From JAUIAI01 sp041396585 (GTDB taxonomy: Bacteria > Pseudomonadota > Gammaproteobacteria > Burkholderiales > Burkholderiaceae_E), in NCBI GenBank assembly GCA_041396585.1, contig JAWKYG010000005.1:310001-374000 (forward strand): a stretch of DNA of 64,000 nucleotides, read 5' to 3'. Both the position numbers and the translations under genes were made by a program. The notes beneath the pieces were generated by a model. The model worked only from the letters and a program-made list of their open reading frames with translations, was not told the origin of the DNA and did not search any database. Shown here one piece after another: positions 9,137 through 19,063 of this stretch (the stretch's first letter is position 1; each line of letters opens with the position of its first letter).

Positions 9137-10568
9137 GGACCCAGGTATCCTTTGTACCGCCGCCTTGCGACGAATTGACCACGAAAGATCCCTTGCGCAA
9201 TGCCACCCGCGTCAGCCCGCCGGGCAGGACCCAGCTATCCTGGCCGGTGACGATGTACGGGCGCAGATCGACATGGCGCGGCTCGATGGCGCGGTCGAAA
9301 ACAGTCGGGCAGACAGACAACTCGATCAGGGGCTGGCTGATGAAGCGTTCCGGATTGGCCTGCAGGCTGGCGCGCAGCGCCTCCAGTTCGCTCTTGCTGG
9401 CGCGCGGGCCGACCACCACACCGTAACCCCCGGATTCACCCACGGGCTTGGTCACCAGTTCATCCAGGTGCGCGAGCGTGTAGGCCAGGGCATCGGGCTC
9501 GCGGCAGATGTTCGTGGGCACATTGGCGATGATCGGGTCCTGGTCGAGGTAGTAGCGGGTGATCGCCGGCATGTAGGCATAGATCGCCTTGTCATCGGCC
9601 ACGCCGGTGCCCACGGCATTGGCCAGCGTGACACCGCCGGCCATGTAAGCCCGCATCAGCCCGGGCACCCCCAGCACGCTGTCCTCGCGGAACACTTCCG
9701 GATCGATGAAGTCATCGTCCACCCGGCGATAGAGCACATCGATGCGCACCGGCCCGGAGGTGGTCTTCATGTAAAGGCGGTCGTCATCGACGAACAGATC
9801 CCGCCCTTCGACGAGCGCCGCACCCATCTCGCGGGCCAGGAACACGTGCTCGAAATAGGCCGAGTTATAGATCCCCGGCGTCAGCAGCGCGATGCGCGGA
9901 TCGCCCGTATCCGCGGGCGCAACCTCGGAGAGCGCCTTGCGCAGACGCACGCCGTAGTCGGACACGGGCATGATGCGCATGCGGTCGGTGAGATCGGGGA
10001 ACAGGCGCAGCATCAGGTGCCGGTTCTCCACCACATACGACACGCCGGAGGGGGTGCGCGCATTGTCCTCGAGCACGCGAAACTCGCCCTGGCCGTCGCG
10101 GACAAGATCCACACCGCAGACATGGACATAGGTGCCACCGGGCGGAGTGAAGCCGCGCATCTGCTCGCGATAATTGGCATTGCCCAGCACCAGCTCGGCG
10201 GGCACGATGCCGTCGCGTAGCACGCGTTGATCGTGATAGATGTCGTGCAGGAACAGATTCAGCACCTGCACCCGCTGCTTGCATCCGGCCTCGAGTTTGC
10301 GCCATTCCGGATTCGAAATCACCCGCGGGATGACGTCGAAAGGCAGGACACGATCGATCGCCTCACGCTCCGTGTAGACCGTGAACGTGATCCCCATGTT
10401 GAAAAGTTCGGTGTCCGTCGCGCGGGCACGCTTTTTCAATGTGGACAGCTTCATGCGCGCCAGGCGCCGGCGGATCGTACTGGTGTGCTCGGCCCGCGCC
10501 GTCGACGATCCGAACAGCTCGCAGTAAAACCCCTGCTGGTCGTAGTTGGCAAACAGATCGTCTTGCAT
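9129..10568 (-). CDS. Circularly permuted type 2 ATP-grasp protein, stand-alone
   Basis: 479 aa, CP_ATPgrasp_2 family. It is predicted to form amide or peptide bonds using ATP, with an unknown substrate. Family blocks visible are MGITFTVYTEREAIDRVLPFD, the nucleotide-binding FRVLEDNARTPSGVSYVVENR, VDVLYRRVDDDF, ANAVGTGVADDKAIYAYMP, KPVGESGGYGVVVGP and SQPLIELSVCPT, ending in VLPGGLTRVALRKGSFVVNSSQGGG. It is the first gene of a two-gene minus-strand unit with the alpha-E gene and shares a 249-nt divergent region with the large transglutaminase/DUF2126 gene. The ATG at 10568 lies near the first conserved block, so the start is reasonably secure. Confidence 0.92.
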   Translation of the reverse strand: MQDDLFANYDQQGFYCELFGSSTARAEHTSTIRRRLARMKLSTLKKRARATDTELFNMGITFTVYTEREAIDRVLPFDVIPRVISNPEWRKLEAGCKQRVQVLNLFLHDIYHDQRVLRDGIVPAELVLGNANYREQMRGFTPPGGTYVHVCGVDLVRDGQGEFRVLEDNARTPSGVSYVVENRHLMLRLFPDLTDRMRIMPVSDYGVRLRKALSEVAPADTGDPRIALLTPGIYNSAYFEHVFLAREMGAALVEGRDLFVDDDRLYMKTTSGPVRIDVLYRRVDDDFIDPEVFREDSVLGVPGLMRAYMAGGVTLANAVGTGVADDKAIYAYMPAITRYYLDQDPIIANVPTNICREPDALAYTLAHLDELVTKPVGESGGYGVVVGPRASKSELEALRASLQANPERFISQPLIELSVCPTVFDRAIEPRHVDLRPYIVTGQDSWVLPGGLTRVALRKGSFVVNSSQGGGTKDTWVLG

Positions 10569-10817
10569 GGCGAAGGACGGCGCCTCGAGAATGGCTGTCA
10601 GTTAGGCTAGCCCAGCCACGCGGGCTTGACAACTTCCCCACCGCGACTGACGTGCCAATTACCCAATCCGAACCAGGATGGTGCAGGAGCGCGTAAACAT
10701 CGTGCGCGGCGCCTGATGTCCGCCCGTGCGCGGGCACGGATGCCAGGTTCGGGGCCGTGGTCGAAAGGCTTCGAGCTACACTCGTTGGCACCGAGAAGCG
10801 CACACGAGGAGCATCTC

Positions 10818-13800
10818 TTGACCCTTCATGTCGGCCTCACACACAAGACGCTCTACCGGTACGACCGGCGGGTGCGGATGCAGCCGCAGATCATCCGCCT
10901 GCATCCGGCCGGGCATGCGCGCACGCCGGTGCTCAGCTATTCCCTGAAGGTGTCGCCGGCCGAGCACTTCATCAACTGGCAGCATGATCCCTTCGGCAAC
11001 CGGCTTGCACGCATCGTGTTCCCGGAGCCGGTCGACCATTTCGAGATCATCGTCGATCTCGTCGCCGACATGGCGGTGGTCAACCCGTTCGATTTCTTTC
11101 TCGAGCCGCATGCCGAGAAGTTTCCGTTCGAGTATGGCCGTGCGCTGACAGCCGATCTCGGTGCCTACACGCGCATTCTCGACGATGATCCGTCGGTGCT
11201 CGAGTGGGTGGAGCGGCATCGGCCGCGCGAACCTCTGGCCACGATCGACTTCCTGGTCGAAATCAACCGCGCGCTCGCGGAGCAGGTGCGCTATGTGATT
11301 CGCGAGGAGCCTGGTGTGCAGACGCCGGCCGAGACCCTGCGCCTGCGCAGCGGGTCCTGTCGCGATACCTCATGGCTGCTGGTGCATGTCTTGCGGCGTA
11401 TGGGCCTGGCCTGTCGTTTCGTGTCGGGCTATCTCATCCAGCTCACGCCCGATGTCAAATCCCTGACCGGCCCGGTGGGAACCTCGCATGATTTCACTGA
11501 CCTGCATGCGTGGGTCGAGGTGTTTCTTCCCGGTGCCGGCTGGATCGGGCTGGATCCGACGTCTGGTCTGCTCACGGGCGAGGGGCATATCCCGGTGGCT
11601 TGCGCACCGGAACCCGGGCCGGCCGCGCCGGTCAGTGGCGCGCTCGATCCCTGCCAGGTGACGTTCGCGCATGCCATGAGCGTGCAGCGCCTGGTCGAGT
11701 CACCGCGTGCGACCAAACCCTATACCGATGCCCAGTGGCGGGCGATCGATGCCATGGGGGAGAAGGTCGTGCGCAGCGCGTACGAGCGCGACATGCGCCT
11801 GACCATCGGTGGTGAACCCACCTTCGTGGCCGAGGGCGAGCCCGATTCTCCGGCCTGGAACACCGAGGCGCTCGGCGGTGGCAAGCGTGCCTATGCCGAT
11901 GCCTTGATCCGCCGGCTGCGCACGCACTTCGCGCCGCAGGGGCTGCTCCATCATGGCCAGGGCAAGTGGTATCCCGGCGAGCAATTGCCGCGCTGGGCGT
12001 TCACACTTTACTGGCGCGCCGACGGCGAACCCATCTGGCATGATGCCGATCTGCTGGCGGTCGAACCCGGCGATCGACGCCCGCTTGCCCCGGAGGCCGC
12101 GGGCGAGTTTCTGCGTGCGCTGGCCGAGCGGCTCGAGGTGGGCGGCGAGGCGGTCATGGCCGCCTACGAGGATCCCTGGCACTTCCTGGGCCAGGAGCGC
12201 CATCTGCCCGACGGGGTGGATGCCACCGAGAACGAGCTCGATGATCCGATGGCGCGCGAGCGCCTGGCCCGGGTCTTCGAGCGTGGCCTCGATGTCGTCG
12301 CGGGTTTCGTGCTGCCGCTGCAGGTCTGGCAGGCCGCCGATCGCAAGCGGCGCTGGGTCAGCGAAACCTGGGCCACCCGCGCCGGCCGCCTCTGGCTGGT
12401 GCCTGGTGATTCATCGATCGGCTACCGTCTGCCGTTGCCGTCCCTGGCACCGATCGCGGATGCCGCATTTCCGCATGTCTTCGCGCGCGATCCGTTCGCG
12501 CCGCTGGATCCGCTGCCCTCGAATACGCAGGCCCATCTGCCCGGCGCGCCCGAGCCGGTGGTCCCCGCATCGAGCCAGGGCTACTCCGATCAGTATGTGC
12601 GCACAGCATTGACCACCGAGGTCCGCGACGGCGTCTTGAGCGTGTTCATGCCGCCCCTGCCATCGGCGGCCGACTACCTGGCCCTGGTGGCCGAGATCGA
12701 GACTGCCGCGCGCGAGGGCGGCTGGCGGGTACGGCTGGAGGGCTACACGATGCCCGAGGATCCGCGCATTCATCAGATCAAGGTGACGCCCGATCCGGGG
12801 GTCATCGAGGTCAATGTGCAGCCGGCGAGAAGCTGGGCCGAACAGCGCGAGATCATCGAGGTGCTCTATGAACAGGCACGCCAGTGCGGGCTGGCCGCCT
12901 TCAAATTCCTGATCGACGGACGCCAGGTGGGCACCGGGGGTGGTGCGCATCTGGTGCTCGGTGGTGCGACCCCGGCGGACAGCCCCTTCCTGCGCCGGCC
13001 CGATCTCCTCAGGAGCATGATCGCTTACTGGCAGCGGCATCCGGCGCTCTCCTATCTGTTTTCCGGCCTGTTCATCGGGCCAACCAGCCAGTCGCCGCGG
13101 ATCGACGAGGCGCGCCATGACGCGCTGTTCGAGATGGCGCTGGCGTTTCGCCAGGTACCGGGCCGGGAGCAATCGCATCCGCCCTGGTTGACCGATCGCA
13201 TCTTTCGCAACCTGCTGGTCGATGTCACCGGCAACACCCACCGGGCCGAGATCTGCATCGACAAGTTGTATTCGCCGGACGGCCCGACCGGCCGCCTCGG
13301 CCTGGTCGAATTGCGCGCATTCGAGATGCCGCCGCATCCGCGCATGTGTCTGGTGCAGCAGATGCTCGTGCAGGCCCTGGTGACCATGTTCTGGGAGCGT
13401 CCCGATGATGGTCGGCTGACCACCTGGGGCACGACCCTGCACGATCGCTTCATGCTGCCGGAGTTCATCTGGTCCGATCTGCTCGAGGTACTCGATGACC
13501 TGCGAGCGGCCGGCTTCGACTTCGACCCCGCGTGGTTCGAGCCGCATGCGGAGTTCCGATTCCCGCGTTTTGGCAGCTTCGGCCACGGCACCGTGGCCGT
13601 CACGGTTCGCCAGGCGCTCGAGCCCTGGCACGTGATGGGCGAGGAAGGGGCGGTCGGCGGCACCGTACGCTATGTGGACAGCTCCGTCGAACGGCTCGAG
13701 GTGCGTCTGTCCGGTGCGCCGCCGGGCCGCTACCTGGTGCTCTGCAATGGCCATCAGATCCCCTTGGCGGCCACCGGTCGCGATGGCGACGTCGTGGGTG

Positions 13801-14099
13801 GCGTCAGGTTCCGCGCCTGGCAGCCGCCCTCCAGCCTGCACCCGGGCATCGGCATCGACGCACCGCTGACCTTCGATCTGCACGACACCTGGCAGGGGCG
13901 GTCGGTGGCGGGCTGTACCTACCACGTCGGCCATCCCGCCGGACGCAACTTCGAGGTGTTTCCGGTCAATGCCTATGAGGCCGAAGGGCGGCGGCTGGCC
14001 CGGTTCGAGGCCGGAGGGCACACGCCCGGCCAGCAGCAACCCGTGGCCGCTCGCCAACATCCGGCATTCGTGCACACACTCGATCTTCGCTGGACCTGA
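10818..14099 (+). CDS. Transglutaminase-like + DUF2126 (putative amidoligase) protein
   Basis: About 1093 aa. The N-terminal part is a bacterial transglutaminase N domain followed by a transglutaminase core with an intact triad: Cys181 in RSGSCRDTSW, His230 in LHAWVEV and Asp246 in GLDPTSG. From about residue 300 to the end it is DUF2126, described in Pfam as a putative amidoligase, with blocks such as LTIGGEPTFV, LHHGQGKWYPGEQLPRW and RVRLEGYTMPEDPR. I chose a TTG start at 10818: it has GAGGAG seven bases upstream and gives MTLHVGLTHKTLYRYDRR, the usual N-terminus. The open frame extends upstream to 10626, but that stretch does not look like family sequence. First gene of a plus-strand trio. 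Confidence 0.9.
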   Translation: MTLHVGLTHKTLYRYDRRVRMQPQIIRLHPAGHARTPVLSYSLKVSPAEHFINWQHDPFGNRLARIVFPEPVDHFEIIVDLVADMAVVNPFDFFLEPHAEKFPFEYGRALTADLGAYTRILDDDPSVLEWVERHRPREPLATIDFLVEINRALAEQVRYVIREEPGVQTPAETLRLRSGSCRDTSWLLVHVLRRMGLACRFVSGYLIQLTPDVKSLTGPVGTSHDFTDLHAWVEVFLPGAGWIGLDPTSGLLTGEGHIPVACAPEPGPAAPVSGALDPCQVTFAHAMSVQRLVESPRATKPYTDAQWRAIDAMGEKVVRSAYERDMRLTIGGEPTFVAEGEPDSPAWNTEALGGGKRAYADALIRRLRTHFAPQGLLHHGQGKWYPGEQLPRWAFTLYWRADGEPIWHDADLLAVEPGDRRPLAPEAAGEFLRALAERLEVGGEAVMAAYEDPWHFLGQERHLPDGVDATENELDDPMARERLARVFERGLDVVAGFVLPLQVWQAADRKRRWVSETWATRAGRLWLVPGDSSIGYRLPLPSLAPIADAAFPHVFARDPFAPLDPLPSNTQAHLPGAPEPVVPASSQGYSDQYVRTALTTEVRDGVLSVFMPPLPSAADYLALVAEIETAAREGGWRVRLEGYTMPEDPRIHQIKVTPDPGVIEVNVQPARSWAEQREIIEVLYEQARQCGLAAFKFLIDGRQVGTGGGAHLVLGGATPADSPFLRRPDLLRSMIAYWQRHPALSYLFSGLFIGPTSQSPRIDEARHDALFEMALAFRQVPGREQSHPPWLTDRIFRNLLVDVTGNTHRAEICIDKLYSPDGPTGRLGLVELRAFEMPPHPRMCLVQQMLVQALVTMFWERPDDGRLTTWGTTLHDRFMLPEFIWSDLLEVLDDLRAAGFDFDPAWFEPHAEFRFPRFGSFGHGTVAVTVRQALEPWHVMGEEGAVGGTVRYVDSSVERLEVRLSGAPPGRYLVLCNGHQIPLAATGRDGDVVGGVRFRAWQPPSSLHPGIGIDAPLTFDLHDTWQGRSVAGCTYHVGHPAGRNFEVFPVNAYEAEGRRLARFEAGGHTPGQQQPVAARQHPAFVHTLDLRWT

Positions 14100-14246
14100 C
14101 CAGCCCCGCTGCGGCTCGCACGGCGCTGGATGCACCAGGGCGAACCGATTGATCGTGAACTGTGTATCCTTTGCGCCGGAGTGCGACTGCCATCGGCTGC
14201 CTGAACGCGCTGATGCCATCGCGTGAGACCCGGAGTTCCGCCGCGC

Positions 14247-16811
14247 ATGAATGCGCCCGCCCACACCACTGCGCCTGCCTTTGGCACGCTGCTGGACGAC
14301 TATCGACCGCCCGCGGGCGTCTTCGACGAATTGCGCTCGGCCGATGGCGTTCCGCATCCGGGCTGGTGGTCCTTGCTCGAGCATCTGGCAGCGATGTCAG
14401 ACGACACGCGCCGCCGCGCGCAGGGCTATGCCGATGATCAGCTGCGCGAGCACGATGTCACGTTTCGGGGCGCCGAAGACGCCGTGGGCCGGCCCTGGCG
14501 GCTCGACCTCGTGCCCTTCAAGATGGACGCCGCCGAGTGGGCAACGCTCGAAGCCGGCCTGATCCAGCGCGCCCGGCTCCTCGATGCGCTGGTCGCGGAT
14601 TCACTGGGTCCGCAGCGGTTGCTCGTCGACGGCGTGCTGCCGCCACCCGTGTTCTGGCGCGGCGGAGACTTCCCGGTGGCCTGTCGTGGCCTGAGTCGCG
14701 AGGGCGATCGCCATCTGCATCTGCTCGCCTTCGATCTGGCGCGTGATCCCGATGGCGGCTGGCGGGTGTTGCGTGACCGTGTCGGTACGCCCGATGGTCT
14801 TGGCTATGCGCTGGAGAACCGGATCATCGTTTCGCGCTGTCTGCCCGAGGCCTTCGATGCCGGCCGGATCCGTCGCGTGGCGGGATTTTTCCGCGGTTAC
14901 AACGAACACCTGATCGGCCTCACCGGGCGGGACGACTCCCTGTGTCTCGTGATGGTGCCGCGTTCGGCGCGCAGCAGCGATTACTTCGAGCATGCGTTCA
15001 TCGGGCGTTATCTGGGCTATGGTGTGGTTCGTGGTTCGGATCTGACCGTGCGCGATGCGCGTGTGCATCTGAAGACCGTCGAAGGCCTCAAGCCCGTCGA
15101 TCTGTTGCTGCGCCGGGTGCCGACCAATGATTGCGATCCGCTCGAGCTGCGGGTGAACTCGACCGATGGCGTGGCCGGCCTGATGCAGGCCGTGCGTGCC
15201 GGCCGGGTGGTGCTCAGCAACCGTCAGGGCAGCGAGATCGGAGAGAACCCGGCCCTTGCCCAGTATCTGCCGCAGGTCTGCCAGCATCTGTTGCGCGAGC
15301 CACTGGCCATTCCCAGTCTCGATAGCTGGTGGTGCGGCGAGCCCGAAGGCCTGGCTCGCGCGCTCGATGAGTCGTTGTCATTGCGCATCCATCGGCTGGG
15401 CGAATCGGGATCCGGCCTGCCGCGCCTGTACCGACCCGCCGAACTCGATGCCGATGAGGTCCGCGCGCTGCACGAGCAGATGCGCGCGCGGCCACAGAAC
15501 TATGTCGCGCAGCGTCTGCCGAAGATCTCGACCACGCCGGCATTCGATGACCAGGGGCGTTTGCAGGCCGTTCCGATGACGATCCGCCTGTATCTGGCAG
15601 CCACGCCGGATGGCTATTCGCTGATGCCAGGCGGTCTGGCGCGTTCTGCGCGCGTCGGTTCGCAGGCCAGCGGGCTGCGATTGCCCAATGAAACCAACAA
15701 AGATATCTGGGTCGAACTGAGCGATCGGGCCGCCGGCCAACGGGTGGCATCGCTGCTCGATCGCCCGCTGACGCTGCAGCGCAGCGATCGCAACCTGGCC
15801 AGCCGCACGGCCGATCATCTCTTTTGGTTGGGCGTGTATCTCGAGCGGGCCGAGGGCGCGACCCGGCTGTTTCGGGCCTTGTTCAATGCCTTCGAGGGCG
15901 ACACCACGGTCAGCGCCGCGGGCGTGGGCACGGATTCCCTGGCCAATCTTCTGGTCATGCTGCAACACCTGTCGGCGCGGCGCGCGCGCCGGCTCGCCAA
16001 CCAGGGGCGATGGTCGTTGGCGCAGCGCTTCTTCAGCTATGTCTTCGACGCCGATTCCGCCGATGGCCTGGTCAAGCTGCTGGAGGGCGTGGGGCGCAAT
16101 GCCACCACTGTGCGCGAGCGCCTTTCGCCCGATCTCTGGCGCGTGATCGAGCGCCTCTGCCAGGCGCCGTCGCGCGTCGCCCAGGACAGCGTGATGCGGG
16201 CCGATTTTCGCGAGCCGCTCAACGGCATGATCGAGTCCTTCGCGGCCATCAACGGCATGATCGCCCTGAACATGACCCGTGCGGATGGCTGGCGGTTCCT
16301 GGAACTGGGTCGTCGTCTCGAGCGGATCGGTCATCTGGCCAAGCTGATCGGCGAACTGGCGGTACGGCCCGGTGAACACGACATCGCGCGCCTGAGCCTG
16401 TTGCTCGATCTGGCCGACTGCACGATCACCTATCGTTCGCGTTATCGGTCCACACCGCAGCTGGTGACCACGCTCGATCTGCTGATCTCCGACACCAGCA
16501 ATCCGCGTGCGCTGATTCACCAGGTGCAGGCGGTGCGCGAACATGTGCAGGCGCTGCCCATGGATCGGCAAAACGAGCTGTTGAGCCCGATTCTCGCCGC
16601 GGTTCTGCGTCTGGAGGCGGCGCTGCGCCTGACCAATCTCGAGGAACTCGATACCGATCGCAGCCGGGCCGGCACCCGTCGCAAGCTGGTCCAGCTGATG
16701 GAGCGCACACGCACTGATGTCGACGCGCTGGTCGAGCAGTTGGGTGACACCTATTTCAGCCACGCGGCCGAGCGGCGGGTCGGCAGCCAGGATTCCGTGG
16801 TCGCACTGTGA
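14247..16811 (+). CDS. Fused circularly permuted ATP-grasp + alpha-E protein
   Basis: About 854 aa with two family domains in one chain. Residues about 70-490 are a circularly permuted ATP-grasp (WRVLRDRVGTPDGLGYALENR, VDLLLRRVPTNDCDPLELR, LGESGSGLPRLYRP, YVAQRLPKISTTPAF). From about residue 516 an alpha-E domain runs to the end (LASRTADHLFWLGVYLERAE; MTRADGWRFLELGRRLERI). The same two domains are encoded by separate genes at 8183-10568. The ATG at 14247 is chosen; a GTG at 14223 would add eight residues. The stop overlaps the GTG start of the next gene in a GTGA arrangement, so the two are coupled. Substrate unknown. Confidence 0.9.
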   Translation: MNAPAHTTAPAFGTLLDDYRPPAGVFDELRSADGVPHPGWWSLLEHLAAMSDDTRRRAQGYADDQLREHDVTFRGAEDAVGRPWRLDLVPFKMDAAEWATLEAGLIQRARLLDALVADSLGPQRLLVDGVLPPPVFWRGGDFPVACRGLSREGDRHLHLLAFDLARDPDGGWRVLRDRVGTPDGLGYALENRIIVSRCLPEAFDAGRIRRVAGFFRGYNEHLIGLTGRDDSLCLVMVPRSARSSDYFEHAFIGRYLGYGVVRGSDLTVRDARVHLKTVEGLKPVDLLLRRVPTNDCDPLELRVNSTDGVAGLMQAVRAGRVVLSNRQGSEIGENPALAQYLPQVCQHLLREPLAIPSLDSWWCGEPEGLARALDESLSLRIHRLGESGSGLPRLYRPAELDADEVRALHEQMRARPQNYVAQRLPKISTTPAFDDQGRLQAVPMTIRLYLAATPDGYSLMPGGLARSARVGSQASGLRLPNETNKDIWVELSDRAAGQRVASLLDRPLTLQRSDRNLASRTADHLFWLGVYLERAEGATRLFRALFNAFEGDTTVSAAGVGTDSLANLLVMLQHLSARRARRLANQGRWSLAQRFFSYVFDADSADGLVKLLEGVGRNATTVRERLSPDLWRVIERLCQAPSRVAQDSVMRADFREPLNGMIESFAAINGMIALNMTRADGWRFLELGRRLERIGHLAKLIGELAVRPGEHDIARLSLLLDLADCTITYRSRYRSTPQLVTTLDLLISDTSNPRALIHQVQAVREHVQALPMDRQNELLSPILAAVLRLEAALRLTNLEELDTDRSRAGTRRKLVQLMERTRTDVDALVEQLGDTYFSHAAERRVGSQDSVVAL

Positions 16812-17683
16812 TTCGCTACGAGGTTTCGCACCGTACGACGATCGAGTACCGGCAGAGCGTGTCTTTGTCGCAGCAGCTGTTGCGCCTGACACCGCGAACC
16901 ACCCCGCAGCAGCGCGTCGAAACCAGCCAGATCACGGTGCATCCGGCGAGCGCGGGGCGCCTCGATCACGAAGACGTGTTCGGCAATCGCTGCACTTATC
17001 TCACGATTCGCGAGCCGCATCGCACGCTCAGCATGCAGGCGCGCTCTGTCGTCGATGTCGCGGCGGCGAGAACGCTGGCCGACGAGCTCCCCTGGGAGCG
17101 GGCAGTCGCGCTCGCCCGGCAACCCAACGGGCGCACCGCCGCCGACGTCTCACTGTTCGTGTTCCGCTCGCCGTATGTCGATCTGCCGGCCGCGGCCGGG
17201 GAACTGGTGCGGGATCTGTTCTCGCCGGGCCGCCCCTTGCTCGATGCGGTTCGTGCGCTCACCGAGCGTATCCATCATGAGTTCCGCTATCAGGGCGGAC
17301 TGACCGATGTCTGGACGCCGGTCAGCGAGGTGCTGCAACATCGCAGCGGGGTGTGCCAGGACTTCGCCCACCTGGAGATCGCCTGCCTGCGCCTGCTTGG
17401 CCTGCCGTGCCGTTACGTGAGCGGCTATCTGCTCACCCATCCGCCGGCCGGGCAGCCCAAGCTGGTCGGGGCCGATGAATCGCATGCCTGGATCTCGGTC
17501 TGGTCACCGGAGGTGGGCTGGGTGGATTTCGACCCGACCAATGCCGTGCTGCCTGGCGAGGAGCATGTCACGATCGGCTGGGGGCGTGACTATGGCGATG
17601 TCAGCCCGGTGAACGGATTCATCATCGGCGGTGGGGAACACACGGTTCGGGTGTCCGTCGACGTGATCCAGATTCCGGGCTGA
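16808..17683 (+). CDS. Transglutaminase family protein (small)
   Basis: 291 aa, bacterial transglutaminase-like cysteine protease/transferase. Residues 1-85 are the N-terminal beta domain (MIRYEVSHRTTIEYRQSV). The core has an intact catalytic set: Cys183 in RSGVCQDFAH, His226 in DESHAWISV and Asp242 in WVDFDPTNA. GTG start overlapping the previous stop by 4 nt. In known clusters such proteins sit with ATP-grasp and alpha-E proteins, often also with a proteasome-like peptidase; no such peptidase is seen here. It is probably the last gene of the operon, because ffh is convergent 24 nt further on. Confidence 0.92.
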   Translation: MIRYEVSHRTTIEYRQSVSLSQQLLRLTPRTTPQQRVETSQITVHPASAGRLDHEDVFGNRCTYLTIREPHRTLSMQARSVVDVAAARTLADELPWERAVALARQPNGRTAADVSLFVFRSPYVDLPAAAGELVRDLFSPGRPLLDAVRALTERIHHEFRYQGGLTDVWTPVSEVLQHRSGVCQDFAHLEIACLRLLGLPCRYVSGYLLTHPPAGQPKLVGADESHAWISVWSPEVGWVDFDPTNAVLPGEEHVTIGWGRDYGDVSPVNGFIIGGGEHTVRVSVDVIQIPG

Positions 17684-17707
17684 GCGTTCTGAGCGCGCAC
17701 CGCCCGG

Positions 17708-19063
17708 TCAGCGCATGCCCGGCATCATGCCCTTCATGCTGCGCAGCATCTTGGCCATGCCGCCCTTTTGCATCTTGCGCATCATGCCGGCCATCTGGTC
17801 GAACTGCTTGAGCAGGCGATTCACCTCCTGAACACTGACGCCGGCGCCGGTGGCGATCCGGCGTTTGCGCGAGGCCTTGATGAGCTCGGGCTTGGAGCGC
17901 TCGGCCGGCGTCATCGAGTGGATGATGCCGCGCATTCGCCGCATGTCCTGCTCTGCCTTGTTCATGTCGGCGCCCGCCGCCGCCTCGCGCATCTGCGCGG
18001 GCAGCTTGTCGAGCATCGCCCCCAGACCTCCCATCTTGCTCATCTGCCCGAGTTGCGACAGAAAGTCGTTCAGGTCAAAGCGCGAACCCGATTTCAGCTT
18101 GCGGGCCAGATCCTCGGCGGCCGCGGTGTCCACCGAACGCTGCGCCTGCTCGACCAGCGAGACGATGTCGCCCATGCCGAGGATGCGATTGGCCATCCGA
18201 TCGGGATGAAACGCCTGCAGGCCGTCGAGCTTCTCCCCCACGCCGACGAACTTGATCGGCGCGCCCGTGATCGCCTTGACCGAGAGTGCCGCGCCACCGC
18301 GGGAGTCGCCGTCAAGCTTGGTCAGCACCACCCCGGTGAGTGGCAGCGCCTCGTTGAAGGCCCGCGCCGTGTTGACCGCATCCTGGCCCTGCATCGCATC
18401 CACCACGAACAGCGTTTCGGCCGGTGAGCAGGCCGCATGCAGCGCCTTGATCTCGGCCATCATCTGTTCGTCGATCGCCAGCCTGCCTGCGGTGTCGATC
18501 AGCAGCACATCGAAGTAGTGCGTGCGCGCCCAGTGGATCGCCGCGAGCGCAATATCGACCGGCTTCTGGTCGGTGCGCGAGGCGAAGAATTCGGCCCCGG
18601 CCTGCTCGGTCACGGTCTGCAACTGGTCGATCGCCGCCGGGCGGTAGACATCACAACTGACGGTGAGCACCTTCTTGCGCTGGGTCTCGCCAAGCCAGCG
18701 GGCCAGCTTGCCCACCGTGGTCGTCTTGCCGGCACCCTGCAGGCCGGCCATCAGCACCACCACCGGCGGTTTGCTGGCCAGATTCAGCGGCGCGGCATCG
18801 CCGCCCATGAGGTCGACCAGTTCGCGGTTGACCACGCCGACCAGGGCCTGGCCCGGTGTCAGTGAGCCGACCACCTCGCGCCCGAGCGCCTTTTCCTTGA
18901 TGCGGGCAATCAGATCGCGCACCACCGGAAGCGCGACATCGGCCTCGAGCAGCGCGATGCGGATCTCGCGCAGCATCGCCTGCGTATTGGCCTCGGTCAG
19001 GCGCGCCTCGCCGCGCATGGTCTTGACCACGCGCGACAGACGTTGGGAGAGGTTCTCGAACAT
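17708..19063 (-). CDS. ffh: Signal recognition particle protein Ffh
   Basis: GTPase of the signal recognition particle; with 4.5S RNA it binds signal sequences of nascent inner-membrane proteins and delivers them to FtsY. About 451 aa. N domain at the start (MFENLSQRLSRVVKTMRG); G domain with the P-loop GLQGAGKTTTVGKLA, DTAGRL and TKLDGDSRGG; M domain with the Met-rich C-terminus (MMRKMQKGGMAKML, ending GMMPGMR). The frame is open upstream to 19180, but MFENL at 19063 is the conserved start. It is divergent from a CcsA-like gene, the conserved betaproteobacterial arrangement, with 248 nt between them. Confidence 0.97.
   Translation of the reverse strand: MFENLSQRLSRVVKTMRGEARLTEANTQAMLREIRIALLEADVALPVVRDLIARIKEKALGREVVGSLTPGQALVGVVNRELVDLMGGDAAPLNLASKPPVVVLMAGLQGAGKTTTVGKLARWLGETQRKKVLTVSCDVYRPAAIDQLQTVTEQAGAEFFASRTDQKPVDIALAAIHWARTHYFDVLLIDTAGRLAIDEQMMAEIKALHAACSPAETLFVVDAMQGQDAVNTARAFNEALPLTGVVLTKLDGDSRGGAALSVKAITGAPIKFVGVGEKLDGLQAFHPDRMANRILGMGDIVSLVEQAQRSVDTAAAEDLARKLKSGSRFDLNDFLSQLGQMSKMGGLGAMLDKLPAQMREAAAGADMNKAEQDMRRMRGIIHSMTPAERSKPELIKASRKRRIATGAGVSVQEVNRLLKQFDQMAGMMRKMQKGGMAKMLRSMKGMMPGMR

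Noticed and set aside
10626..10817. N-terminal extension of the transglutaminase/DUF2126 gene to a TTG at 10626
   Set aside because: The added residues are Arg/Ser-rich without family similarity and the TTG at 10818 has a proper ribosome site.
12411..14384. 657-codon minus-strand frame opposite the DUF2126 gene
   Set aside because: Same cause, no recognisable protein and no ribosome site.
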